A stretch of 64,000 nt of DNA, taken from positions 186,001 to 250,000 of the forward strand of contig CAVSHN010000014.1 in assembly GCA_963727755.1 (NCBI GenBank), in the 5' to 3' direction. Each line of letters starts with the position of its first letter. Positions within the stretch are counted from its first letter, which is position 1. Positions 55,840 to 64,000 of this stretch are shown one piece after another. This stretch comes from DASYAN01 sp963727755 (GTDB taxonomy: Bacteria > Chloroflexota > Ktedonobacteria > Ktedonobacterales > Ktedonobacteraceae). The notes under the pieces were generated by a model. That model saw only the letters and a program-made list of their open reading frames with translations, was not told the DNA's origin and ran no database searches. Both the position numbers and the translations under genes were made by a program.

Positions 55840-56676
55840 TTAGGACGACTGAGAGCGGATACGCTTCTCGGTCGGTGCAGGACCAAATCCAACTAAGCGA
55901 CGTAATCGTTCTAACAAAGAAGGAAATTCTTCAACTTCATTGAGTGGTATTTCATCACCGAGTAAGCGCTGTGCAGTATTAAGAAATGCATTACCAGCTT
56001 TTGAACGCTTGTCATAGACTACAGGCTCGCCTTTATTGGTAGCAACGATAATCGCTTCGTCTTCAGGAACTATTCCCAACAGGTCGATGCCTAGCACTTC
56101 CAACACATCTGCAACATCCATCATATCGCCCCGTTTAACCATTTCAGCACGCAAACGATTGAGAATCAGACGTGGCTCCGCCTTGCCTGCAGCTTCTACC
56201 AGACCAATAATCCGGTCGGCATCACGCACTGAGGCCATCTCTGGGTTTGCAACAATCAAAATTTCGTCTGCACCAACGATAGCATTGCGGAAACCTTGCT
56301 CGATACCAGCAGGCGAGTCAATCAGCACAAAGTCAAATTCCTGGCGCAGTTGCTGACACAACTGCTCCATTTGGATGCTATTGACAGCATTTTTGTCACG
56401 GGTCTGAGCGGCTGGTAATAAGTAAAGTTCAGGCAATCGCTTGTCTTTAATTAGGGCCTGACGTAGACGACATTGACCCTCAACTACGTCAACTAGGTCA
56501 TAGACAATTCGATTCTCCAGCCCTAAGATTGCATCAAGGTTGCGCAGGCCAATATCAGCATCAACCACAGCTACCTTTTTGCCTTGTATTGCCAACGCGG
56601 TACCCAGGTTTGCCGTTGTGGTTGTTTTGCCTACTCCACCTTTGCCCGATGTAATGGTGATTACACGGCTATCCAT
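55840..56676 (-). CDS. minD: Septum-site ATPase MinD
   Basis: A 278-residue P-loop ATPase with deviant Walker A TSGKGGVGKTTTTANLG, DADIGLRNLDAILGLENRIV, LIDSPAGIEQGFRNAI and the C-terminal membrane-targeting helix region (LLERLRRLVGFG). It recruits MinC to the membrane and binds MinE. Complete and close to the standard 270 residues. Confidence 0.95.
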   Translation of the reverse strand: MDSRVITITSGKGGVGKTTTTANLGTALAIQGKKVAVVDADIGLRNLDAILGLENRIVYDLVDVVEGQCRLRQALIKDKRLPELYLLPAAQTRDKNAVNSIQMEQLCQQLRQEFDFVLIDSPAGIEQGFRNAIVGADEILIVANPEMASVRDADRIIGLVEAAGKAEPRLILNRLRAEMVKRGDMMDVADVLEVLGIDLLGIVPEDEAIIVATNKGEPVVYDKRSKAGNAFLNTAQRLLGDEIPLNEVEEFPSLLERLRRLVGFGPAPTEKRIRSQSS

Positions 56677-56830
56677 ACTTTTTCTCCCTCATACAAAGAA
56701 CTCTTCAGGCTTCCGTTGGAGAACGATTTGTTCTTGATCCTTACCATGATCCAGTATACCACGAATTGGCGCAGGAACAGAAAGACCCTATTCAGAAATA
56801 TTGGTTTATGTATATCTAGTAGGCCACCTT

Positions 56831-57531
56831 TTACTTACGTGGAGGATGGCCGTTGATCCAAGTCTCAACAATAATCTGCTCCTTGCGGATAGATGCCACT
56901 TCTGGTAGCTGCTGGGCCTCGAAGCCCTCGGGAGGACGTGAGAGAAGATGTGCAATACGCAATTGGACAGGAGATAGCTGCAACGAGCACACCAGGGCAC
57001 TTTGGTTATTGGGATAGCCTGCATGGACCATTCCTCGCAAGACTCCCCAGACGATAATGTCTCCTCCAGCAATAATCTCAGCACCAGGATTGACATCGCC
57101 AAGGACAACAACATTACTATGATGATGAATAGCCTGCCCTGAACGAACAGTGCGCCGTAAAAAGAGCGTGTCCTCAGATGCTCGCGGATCACGCTGCACA
57201 TAGTCCATAGCTTGTTGTGTCATGGTCTCCTCACTGACAGGGGCTGACAGAGGCTGTGTGACACCCTTTACTTCCTTGCGTTTCTCGATTACTGCGTCTA
57301 ATGGGATGATGGACATTTGATAAAGCATAAGCAGATCTTCTAGCTGCATGCGCTCACTGGTATGCAGCATACGTTGACTAGTATCAACGGTGATTGATGC
57401 ACCACGAAAAAAAGAGGGGACTTCGCAAGCCGCTCGGCAAGAGCACTTAGCAGTTCTTTAAAAGGTGTTTCTGGTTCCAGCGTTAAGCGCAAACCACTGC
57501 GTGTCCCTTTGATAGCAATGAATCCTGACAC
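56831..57531 (-). pseudogene. minC: Septum inhibitor MinC, frame broken in a homopolymer
   Basis: GTG 57531 is preceded by GAGGAG at 9 bases and opens VSGFIAIKGTRSGLRLTLEP, the MinC N-terminal domain. The frame then fails at LFFVVHQSPL; if the seven-T run (minus strand, about 57411-57417) had eight T, it would read LFFRGASITVDTSQRMLHTS and join the second frame, which holds the rest and the C-terminal beta-helix (VVVLGDVNPGAEIIAGGDII, VWGVLRGMVHAGYPNN). The product would have 233 residues, the normal MinC size. Since minD and minE are intact, a base-count error or slippage is likely. Confidence 0.85.
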
Positions 57532-58037
57532 AGACTGTTTCTCCTCTCTTTCCAGTCTGCCTACATTTTGCTGTGATTGTGCCGTCGACGCTTCTTCTCC
57601 CAATTACGCCACCAAACCCTTGTTTTCCCAGTTTTTACCGGAAGCTGGACGCATAAAACAACGCATAAACTACAATGAACTCACTATACTGTGCAAGAAA
57701 TATCCGATACATATACGCACATGTATGGACATGCGCATTGGGTAGCGCCGATCATAACTGGATTTCCTGACGCTTATGTTATTGCTGAGAATGAGACAAC
57801 TCAACAAATCCCCTGATATCATACAGTATAAGTGGGGACTCCGCAAGTGACTATAGCCCAAGTTTAGGACTTTTGAACATCGGTCAAATATGCCCTCTGC
57901 CCGCTTGAACTGTCCCCTGGTATGAACGTATGAACTACACCACTTGACCAGATCAGACGGTATCTCTAAAATAAAGAGAGGGAATTTTTCCCCTTTCATC
58001 TATCTAGCTACTCACAAGATCAGAAGGAGAATTGGTA
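57532..58037. other. Divergent intergenic region
   Basis: About 500 bp between the divergent minC and kinase genes. I see no gene, repeat or clear hairpin; it must contain promoters for both sides. Confidence 0.4.
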
Positions 58038-60176
58038 ATGGTAGACCAGAGAATCCACATCGGCCAGCAGGTCGGGGAATATCGTCTGCTCCATCAGCTT
58101 GGTCGAGGCTCCTTTGGCATTGTCTACCAAGCTGAACACATTCATGATGGCTCTCAGGTAGCGGTCAAAGTCCTTCAGCTCCAACTCACCCGCTATGAGG
58201 ACCTTAAGGGCTTTCTCACCGAGGCTCGCACAATGCGCTTCCAGCATCCATATATTGTATCTCTGCTCGACTTTGGCCTCAGCCACGAGCATATACCATA
58301 TCTAGTGATGGAATATGCTGTAGGAGGCTCATTAAGGGATCAATACCCCTCAGGTTCGCCACTTTCTCTCTCTACGGTCAGTAGGTATGTCTGCCAGATT
58401 GCCTCTGCTTTGCAGTACGCTCATGATCGTCATGTGATTCACCGTGATATCAAGCCACAAAACATCTTGCTGAGGGCTGATGGAACACTGCTACTCAGCG
58501 ACTTTGGCATGGCTGAGGTAATGGAGCAGAATAGTCCTGGCAATCGGCAAAGCAGGGCAGGCACACCAGCCTATATGGCTCCTGAGCAGAGCCATGGCAA
58601 ACCCAAACCAGCCAGTGACCAGTATGCCCTTGCCGTCCTTACCTACGAGTGGCTTGCGGGCAGGCTGCCCTTCCAAGGCACACCTCAGGAAGTTGTGGAG
58701 CGCCATCGCTTCGATACGCCCCCTCCGCTACAACAATTCCGTCCAGAGCTGCCTCCTCAGGTGACACAGGTGATTTCCCGGGCCCTTGCCAAACGGCCAG
58801 AGCGGCGTTTTGACTCTGTCAAACAGTTTGAGCAGGCATTACAGCTCGCCCTTGCACCTGTGTTGCCGGTGAGGCAGACCTCACAAGTGCAGGCAGTGAT
58901 CTCTACTGCCTTACCCTCACCCTTCTCACGCCACATGGCCGTGCCTCATCGCCCCCGCCGCAAGAGTCCAAGCTATGCACAGCTCGCAATACTGATATGT
59001 CTGATCTTACTGGCTGGTATCGGTGGGGCAGGAACATGGGCTCTGGCCCAACATCACTCCCAGCAACCCCACATTGCGACAACAAATAGGACAAAACCTA
59101 GTAGTGCTATCTCTTACGATACTGCTGTTACTACCGATGGTACCCAATTGGGATTTAATGCTCAAAATACCCGCAACAACCCTTATGAGCATATGATATC
59201 GCCAGCGAATGCATCCCAACTGAGGAAAGAGTGGAGCTTTCAAACTAGTCTGTTCATCAGATCCTCACCAGCCGTGGCTAATGGCCTAGTCTATGTCGGC
59301 TCTGTCGACCACAGCCTCTATGCCATCAATGCTGCCACGGGTCAGAAATGCTGGTCCTTCCAAACTGATGGCGCCATCAACTCCTCACCAGCCGTGGCTA
59401 ATGGTTTGATTTATGTCGGCTCGGCTGATGACAATCTCTATGCCATCGATGCTGCCACGGGTCAGAAACACTGGTCCTTCCAAACTGATGACGCCATCAA
59501 CTCCTCGCCAGCGATGGCTAATGGCCTAGTCTATGTCGGCTCTGCCGACCACAGCCTCTATGCCCTCGATGCCTCCACGGGTCGGAAACGCTGGTCCTTC
59601 CAAACTGATGACGCCATCAACTCCTCGCCAGCAGTGGCTAATGGCCTAGTCTATGTTGGCTCCGCCGACCACAGCCTCTATGCCCTCGATGCCTCCACGG
59701 GTTGGAAACGCTGGTCCTTCCAAACAGGCAACGCCATCAACTCCTCACCAGCGGTGGCTAACGGCTTCGTCTATATCGGCTCTACTGATGACAGCATTTA
59801 TGCCCTCAACGCCACCACGGGTCAGACACGCTGGTCCTTCCAAACTGCTAGTGCCATCAACTCCTCACCAGCGGTAGCTAACGGCTTCGTCTATATCGGC
59901 TCTACTGATGACAGCATTTATGCCCTCAACGCCACCACGGGTCAGAAATGCTGGACTGCCCTGATTGGTAGCGCCATTAGCTCTTCACCTCTGGTGGCAA
60001 ATGGTCTGATCTTCATCGGCTCTGCCAACGACACGATCTATGTTCTCAATACTTCTAGCGGTCAGAAAGTCTGGAGCTACCAAACTGGTGGCTTTATCGA
60101 TTCCTCACCTACAGTGGCCAATGGGGTCATCTATGTCGGCTCCGCTGATGATAACCTCTATGCTTTCAAGCTGTGA
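58038..60176 (+). CDS. Ser/Thr protein kinase with eight-blade PQQ-like propeller
   Basis: A 712-residue receptor kinase. The kinase domain (residues 10-270) has LGRGSFGIVYQAEH, VAVKVL, the catalytic loop HRDIKPQNILL, SDFGMAEV and GTPAYMAPEQ, all intact. A linker, one membrane helix (LAILICLILLAGIGGAGTWAL) and then eight repeats of 40 residues follow, each like WSFQTDDAINSSPAVANGLV then YVGSADHSLYALDASTG. They form a PQQ/BamB-type propeller outside the cell. AAGGAG 8 bases before ATG 58038 decides the start. Several blades are nearly identical in DNA, showing recent tandem duplication. Confidence 0.92.
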   Translation: MVDQRIHIGQQVGEYRLLHQLGRGSFGIVYQAEHIHDGSQVAVKVLQLQLTRYEDLKGFLTEARTMRFQHPYIVSLLDFGLSHEHIPYLVMEYAVGGSLRDQYPSGSPLSLSTVSRYVCQIASALQYAHDRHVIHRDIKPQNILLRADGTLLLSDFGMAEVMEQNSPGNRQSRAGTPAYMAPEQSHGKPKPASDQYALAVLTYEWLAGRLPFQGTPQEVVERHRFDTPPPLQQFRPELPPQVTQVISRALAKRPERRFDSVKQFEQALQLALAPVLPVRQTSQVQAVISTALPSPFSRHMAVPHRPRRKSPSYAQLAILICLILLAGIGGAGTWALAQHHSQQPHIATTNRTKPSSAISYDTAVTTDGTQLGFNAQNTRNNPYEHMISPANASQLRKEWSFQTSLFIRSSPAVANGLVYVGSVDHSLYAINAATGQKCWSFQTDGAINSSPAVANGLIYVGSADDNLYAIDAATGQKHWSFQTDDAINSSPAMANGLVYVGSADHSLYALDASTGRKRWSFQTDDAINSSPAVANGLVYVGSADHSLYALDASTGWKRWSFQTGNAINSSPAVANGFVYIGSTDDSIYALNATTGQTRWSFQTASAINSSPAVANGFVYIGSTDDSIYALNATTGQKCWTALIGSAISSSPLVANGLIFIGSANDTIYVLNTSSGQKVWSYQTGGFIDSSPTVANGVIYVGSADDNLYAFKL
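59240..60173 (+). repeat. Tandem 120-bp coding repeats (propeller blades)
   Basis: Eight units of 120 bp, for example 59621-59740 against 59501-59620 and 59861-59980 against 59741-59860, which differ in only a few bases. They are in frame within the kinase gene and allow unequal crossing-over. Confidence 0.9.
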
Positions 60177-60191
60177 GAGGCCTTTAGGACT

Positions 60192-61583
60192 CTATGAAGA
60201 CAACGTCAATGTTGCCATTAACTGTCCCTGAGTATAGGCAGTGATGGCACCCGCTTCACCTAGGATGGGCTCGATGATGCCATTACCATTCTGGTCAAAA
60301 CCGTGGTAGGCATGATCCGACCGACTGATAATTTCTGCTACCTGGGATGTATCGGATGGGTTACTCAATAACTGAATCGCATCCCCTTTGATCTCCTCTA
60401 ACAAAGCTTTGATATTAGCGATCGATACCTCAACATTTCTGGCCCGATTGCGAATGAGATCAGTAGAGTCGGGCTGATTTGCTGCAAGGGCAGCATGCTG
60501 GGCTGCCATAGCAAGATAGCCATGACTCGTTGCTGACACACCCGCATCGAGCAGACCAAAGCCATCACCTGCCTGCGTGATGTTTTGTGCCATACACCAA
60601 CTAGAAAGTGCACTATAGCCAGCACCATTTGTACCTTCAATAATGTCAATTATACTCTGGGCAAGACATTGTCTTACATGCTCCTCACCATTCCCAAGGC
60701 TGTTCTGTAAAATCGCAGCCTGCGCATTGAGTTCTTGTGTTTCGTTCAATAAGCCCACCAAAAGACCTATCTGACCTGGTGTGGTAGGAAACTTCGTCAG
60801 CAGGTGACGGATATGCACAAAAGCCTGAGGTGGAAATTTTGCGGAGAGGATGAGGTTTCCTGATGGCTCACTGGGTTGCCCCTGCTGCTCTTGCGTAATT
60901 TCAACTTCATTTCCTTGACCAAGCAGATTCTTGTCAGGTTGGTTGAATGTGAGGGTAAAACTCTTGCCATTTTTGCTCAATGCGCCGAGGGAAAGAATTT
61001 GCTGATTAACAGTATCGATTAGCCAAGCATTATATTGATATCCAGATGGAAGATCACTCAGGCCAGAGGCAGTAATTGAGAGTGCATCGGTATTACCAGT
61101 AACAGAGGCTTGACTATCAAAAAATTTTACCTGTCCACTGGCAACTGTCAATACCGACGGAGCTGGCTTTGGCCTGAGCCAGATGGCACCCGCGATTGCA
61201 CCACCAACAATTATTACGGCTAAGAGCAATGAAATAAATATTTTCCTTCGCATCGGCCCTAATTGCATTGGTGGTTGAGCATTTGTCCCTAGCCGCATAG
61301 GAGGCTGAACAGGTGGAGTATCTGATTGTTGGTGTTGTTGAATGTTGGAGACACCACTGAATGGATCACGAGCAGAAATAGTTGAGCGTGCATCATTCTG
61401 GCTGGACAATTGAGGATAAGCTGCTCCTAGCGGGGGATTAGTCAAGACCGTAGGAGCAGTACCATCCGATACATCGTTTATGGAGGCAACCTCAGATCCC
61501 GGTCGTGGCCTTAAGAGAGCGCCGCAATGCCCGCAAAACACTTCTGCTGCTTCTAAAGGCGTATTACAATTTGGACATTCCAT
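60192..61583 (-). CDS. Zinc-ribbon membrane protein with anti-sigma-like outer domain
   Basis: A 463-residue protein. It starts with a zinc ribbon (CPNCNTPLEAAEVFCGHCGA), then a Pro/Gln-rich linker with PPMRLG and PPMQLG repeats, a membrane helix (IFISLLLAVIIVGGAIAGAI), a domain like the outer part of RskA (GYQYNAWLIDTVNQQILSLG) and a helical C-terminal domain with an EF-hand-like loop DQNGNGIIEP. It probably sits in the membrane with the ribbon inside. It converges on the kinase-propeller gene, 15 bp apart. Confidence 0.7.
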   Translation of the reverse strand: MECPNCNTPLEAAEVFCGHCGALLRPRPGSEVASINDVSDGTAPTVLTNPPLGAAYPQLSSQNDARSTISARDPFSGVSNIQQHQQSDTPPVQPPMRLGTNAQPPMQLGPMRRKIFISLLLAVIIVGGAIAGAIWLRPKPAPSVLTVASGQVKFFDSQASVTGNTDALSITASGLSDLPSGYQYNAWLIDTVNQQILSLGALSKNGKSFTLTFNQPDKNLLGQGNEVEITQEQQGQPSEPSGNLILSAKFPPQAFVHIRHLLTKFPTTPGQIGLLVGLLNETQELNAQAAILQNSLGNGEEHVRQCLAQSIIDIIEGTNGAGYSALSSWCMAQNITQAGDGFGLLDAGVSATSHGYLAMAAQHAALAANQPDSTDLIRNRARNVEVSIANIKALLEEIKGDAIQLLSNPSDTSQVAEIISRSDHAYHGFDQNGNGIIEPILGEAGAITAYTQGQLMATLTLSS

Positions 61584-61923
61584 GATTCTTGATCCCTTTC
61601 TATTCAGACAATCAATTGCCTAACGGATACAGTATTGTCAATCCCTTTCTAATCTCACTCAGCAATTAGCATTATACCAACTCGTGCTCTAGCATACAAT
61701 TCAGCATTCCTTTTCTCCTTCATAGGAAAGATGGTTTGAAAACCTTGCCAATAGCACTGGGGAGTGAGAAAATTGCATGTACAGGGTCTCCCGAGTATAC
61801 TGCAAATGTAGACCTATTTAGACACTTTATACGTAGTTGGCAGACCCTGAATATCTTAAAATTTAAGATTTGGCGTTGTTAGCGAGTCATTATCGATAGG
61901 TACAAGATAGGAGATTTCTCACA
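61584..61923. other. Divergent intergenic region, nothing further seen
   Basis: 340 bp between the zinc-ribbon gene and gpsA. I see no gene or strong hairpin apart from the TAGGAG ribosome site of gpsA at its end. Confidence 0.4.
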
Positions 61924-62934
61924 ATGGTTTCAGTTGGTGTCATTGGTAGCGGCGCATGGGGAACAACATTAGCCCTCCTGCTCGCTCGCAAAGGCATTGC
62001 TACCACGCTGTGGGAACACAATAGCGAGCGTGCTACACAGATGCAGCGACAGCGAGAAAACAACGTTTTCCTCCCCTGTTTCCACTTCCCTGATATCCTA
62101 CAAATTACTTCATCGATAGAGGAAGCTGTAGCTAACAAGGACCAGCTCCTACTGGTTACACCCTCACAGCGTATGCGCGAGAATGCACAACTCCTTGCCC
62201 CCTACCTCGGGGCAGAAACTTTACTGGTGAGTGCTAGTAAAGGGATTGAGATTGCTAGTCACAAACGTATGACTGAAATCCTTGCAGAAGAAATACCAGC
62301 AGCCAAAAGACGCATTGCCACACTGAGCGGCCCTAACCTTTCACGCGAAGTAGCTGAGGAAAAACCGACAGCGGCTGTTGTCGCAGCCAGCGAAATGGAG
62401 GTCGCAGTACAAGTCCGTACTCTGCTCAGTACTAGCACATTTCGTGTTTACTCGTCTAAAGATGTGATCGGTGTCGAGTTCGGTGGCGCACTCAAAAATA
62501 TTATTGCTATCTGTGCAGGCATTACTGAAGGACTGGGCTATGGTGAAAATACTAAAGCGGCTATCATGACCCGCGGTCTAGCAGAAATCTCGCGTCTGGG
62601 AATCGCTGCTGGCGCTAATCCCCTCACCTTCCTGGGTTTGGCTGGAATTGGCGATCTGATCGCGACCTGCTCCAGTCCACTCAGTCGCAATCACCAGTTT
62701 GGACGCCGTCTGGCAAGTGGCGAGCAACTCTCCGACATTTTGGCATCCACTCGCTCTGTTACAGAAGGTGTCTCAACCACACAGGCCGCACTGGAACTGG
62801 CTGCTCGCTATGACATTGAAATGCCCATTACAAAACAACTGAGTCTCGTCCTGTTCAAAGGCTTGCACCCATCCAAAGCTGTGCAAGAACTGATGAGGCG
62901 CGATCTCAAAGGAGAACTCGAAGGAATATTCTAA
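61924..62934 (+). CDS. gpsA: Glycerol-3-phosphate dehydrogenase [NAD(P)+]
   Basis: A 336-residue enzyme that reduces dihydroxyacetone phosphate to sn-glycerol 3-phosphate for phospholipids. It has the NAD-binding GVIGSGAWGTTLALLLARKG, the substrate-site sequence LVSASKGIE, ATLSGPNLSREVAEEKPTAA, EFGGALKNIIAICAGITEGL with the catalytic lysine, and GLAGIGDLIATCSSPLSRNH. Length and motifs are complete. TAGGAG about 10 bases before ATG 61924. It reads toward the repeat-flanked cassette. Confidence 0.95.
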   Translation: MVSVGVIGSGAWGTTLALLLARKGIATTLWEHNSERATQMQRQRENNVFLPCFHFPDILQITSSIEEAVANKDQLLLVTPSQRMRENAQLLAPYLGAETLLVSASKGIEIASHKRMTEILAEEIPAAKRRIATLSGPNLSREVAEEKPTAAVVAASEMEVAVQVRTLLSTSTFRVYSSKDVIGVEFGGALKNIIAICAGITEGLGYGENTKAAIMTRGLAEISRLGIAAGANPLTFLGLAGIGDLIATCSSPLSRNHQFGRRLASGEQLSDILASTRSVTEGVSTTQAALELAARYDIEMPITKQLSLVLFKGLHPSKAVQELMRRDLKGELEGIF

Positions 62935-62943
62935 ATCCGACCT

Positions 62944-63025
62944 CTTGTCCCTCTTTCCCCCTTGAACCTTGCTCTTGGATTAGGCATCCTTAGCAGAGAG
63001 ACCACTCGTGTGAGAGCAGAACCAC
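62944..63025. repeat. 82-bp direct repeat, left copy
   Basis: Begins CTTGTCCCTCTTTCCCCCTT and contains the fully conserved core GGCATCCTTAGCAGAGAGAC followed by CACTC.TGTGAG.GCAGAACCA. A copy with roughly 85 percent identity lies at 63427-63508. The left copy starts 9 bp after gpsA. Confidence 0.75.
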
Positions 63026-63062
63026 TCTCAATAAAATTTCTCAAAACTTACCTAGAGAAGAG

Positions 63063-63423
63063 TTGATAAAGCAACAAATCAGAATCATTAAGAATTCACA
63101 TTTAAAGTATTTGGCACAAAAACATACAAAAATATTAGAAAATGAAGAAAAGCTTCTTAAAGATGAGAAAAGAAGAATAGATATTATTAAAAATAGAATT
63201 AACATAAATATAGAAGATATTTGGAATAAAAACTTAGAAAAGCTTTCGAAATCTTTTTGAAGAATATGGAGTGTATACTGATGATATTAAACTGGAACTA
63301 CCAAGGGGTTGGCTGGGAGCAAATAAGCAGAGAGATGTCTGCATCTCGATCCTTCGTCTCCTGCTTCAAGAACAACATGCCCATACCACCGAACTCGGAG
63401 AGAATGTTGACCATACCTCATGA
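63063..63423 (+). pseudogene. AT-rich small gene of unknown function, frameshifted
   Basis: The first frame (TTG 63063 to 63260) is a Lys/Ile-rich helical, coiled-coil-like protein (HLKYLAQKHTKILENEEKLL, RRIDIIKNRININIEDI). It breaks at a five-T run (63254-63258); with four T it would read SKSFEEYGVYTDDIKLELPR and go on to LLLQEQHAHTTELGENVDHT, about 119 residues in all. Base composition of the first part is much more AT-rich than its neighbours, which suggests transfer. No family recognised. It lies exactly between two copies of an 82-bp direct repeat. Confidence 0.45.
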
Positions 63424-63426
63424 CTT

Positions 63427-63508
63427 CTTGTCCCTCCTTCCCCTGGAAGCTTGCTCTTTCATCTGGCATCCTTAGCAGAGAGACCACTCATGTGAGGGCA
63501 GAACCATT
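63427..63508. repeat. 82-bp direct repeat, right copy
   Basis: Begins CTTGTCCCTCCTTCCCCTGG, four bases after the stop codon of the AT-rich ORF; shares the core GGCATCCTTAGCAGAGAGAC with the left copy. Confidence 0.75.
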
Positions 63509-63624
63509 ATTGGATCGACCCTTCCCTCCATTGCTCGAGCCAGCAGAAGAGTAAAGCCTGCTCTTAGGGGCCAACCATAAATAACTCCGTCATCTAGCCT
63601 GAGTATGGTATCGTATTAGGTACC

Positions 63625-64000
63625 ATGACCAGAAAACAACTAAGCATAGAAGAAAAATGGCGGGACACCCTGCCAGAACTCAATGAGAAACAGAAACGCT
63701 ACTACGCCGCCCGTGAGGCCAAGGCCTACGGCTTCGGTGGAGTCGCTGCCTTCTCCCGTGCCACGGGCATGAACCGTGATACGATCAACCAAGGTATCAA
63801 GGAGCTGGAATCAGGCAACACGCTCCAAGGCGACCGTATCCGCCGTCCCGGTGGTGGCCGAAAAAAACAGGAACAGCACCAACCAGGCCTGACCGAGACA
63901 ATCGAAACCGCTGCCAACCCCAAAACGGACCACAAAGTCCTCGTCAAATGGACGAGTCATTCCATTGCTCACATCGCCGCAGAGGTAACCAAACGGGGCT
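63625..64000 (+). mobile_element. ISAzo13-family transposase, 5' part
   Basis: An open frame from ATG 63625 to the window end (125 codons). The start MTRKQLSIEEKWRDTLPELN, EKQKRYYAAREAKAYGFGGV, the HTH ATGMNRDTINQGIKELESG and RIRRPGGGRKK, then LVKWTSHSIAHIAAEV, match the N-terminal part of ISAzo13-type transposases (RRPGGGRK and the WTSHS-type segment are typical). The catalytic DDE part is outside the window. The left end of the element should be between 63509 and 63624, but I cannot fix the terminal repeat. Confidence 0.82.

Noticed and set aside
59240..60173. Regular repeats that might suggest a CRISPR array
   Set aside because: The 120-bp units are coding propeller blades without spacers. 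No CRISPR array or cas gene is seen in the window.
63370..63400. 5S-rRNA-like words CCCATACCACCGAACTCGGA
   Set aside because: The surrounding 100 bases do not fold as 5S and the stretch is in frame with the AT-rich ORF (HAHTTELGEN), so the match is chance.

Overview
The window looks like chromosomal DNA of a filamentous or spore-forming member of the Chloroflexota, most probably class Ktedonobacteria. The basis is the gene mix: Ser/Thr kinases fused to WD40, PQQ or TPR repeats, several ECF sigma factors beside membrane proteins, a large MalT/LuxR-type regulator, ricin-like secreted proteins, an ISAzo13-type transposase and moderate GC. No 16S gene is present, so this is inference from gene families.

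Layout. 1-9 kb: the 3' part of a kinase/WD40 gene, a flavin monooxygenase, a compact four-gene cluster ending in a HEPN protein, an XRE regulator, an ECF sigma/anti-sigma pair and a GltD-like iron-sulfur flavoprotein. 9-11 kb: an mqsRA toxin-antitoxin pair whose stop codon overlaps the queG start. 11-16.5 kb: accessory block with TPR protein, kinase-TPR gene broken by a frameshift, and an unusual cysteine-rich hendecad-repeat protein. 16.5-19.8 kb: a solitary 23S rRNA gene (minus strand) with its own promoter, processing stem and terminator; no 16S or 5S adjoins it. 20-22.2 kb: a decayed sigma/anti-sigma/ricin locus followed by an intact ricin-like paralogue. 22.4-27.2 kb: pstSCAB plus a PhoB-type regulator behind a clear TTAACA Pho box. 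27.2-31.5 kb: HIT protein, a candidate structured RNA, HxlR regulator, rho with a C-rich leader, and a SprT-like protein. 31.7-38.6 kb: FtsB-like protein, M20 peptidase behind a long terminator-bearing leader, NYN nuclease, CDP-alcohol transferase, PHP esterase, ArsR regulator. 38.8-42.8 kb: tRNA-Lys(CTT), a two-component pair whose kinase carries an in-frame amber codon, Nudix, TlyA. 43-51 kb: broken YbdK and MalT/LuxR genes and a kinase with a duplicated HisKA domain. 51-63 kb: sigma factor, MoaB/MogA, CpXC protein, GT39-like membrane protein, minCDE (minC frameshifted), kinase with an eight-blade propeller, zinc-ribbon protein and gpsA. 63-64 kb: a direct-repeat-flanked AT-rich broken gene and the start of an ISAzo13-type transposase.

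A recurrent theme is broken reading frames: at least nine single-base shifts plus one amber codon in eight loci. Some sit in homopolymers (minC, kinase-TPR, ybdK, the AT-rich ORF), so base-calling errors must be excluded first; the 20-21.6 kb locus looks more like real decay.

The best candidates for undescribed biology are the four-gene HEPN cluster (2.95-4.14 kb), the multi-hairpin RNA at 27.75-28.01 kb, the leader of the M20 peptidase gene (32.27-32.50 kb), the Cys-every-11-residues protein (14.8-16.2 kb) and the direct-repeat-flanked cassette at 62.9-63.5 kb.
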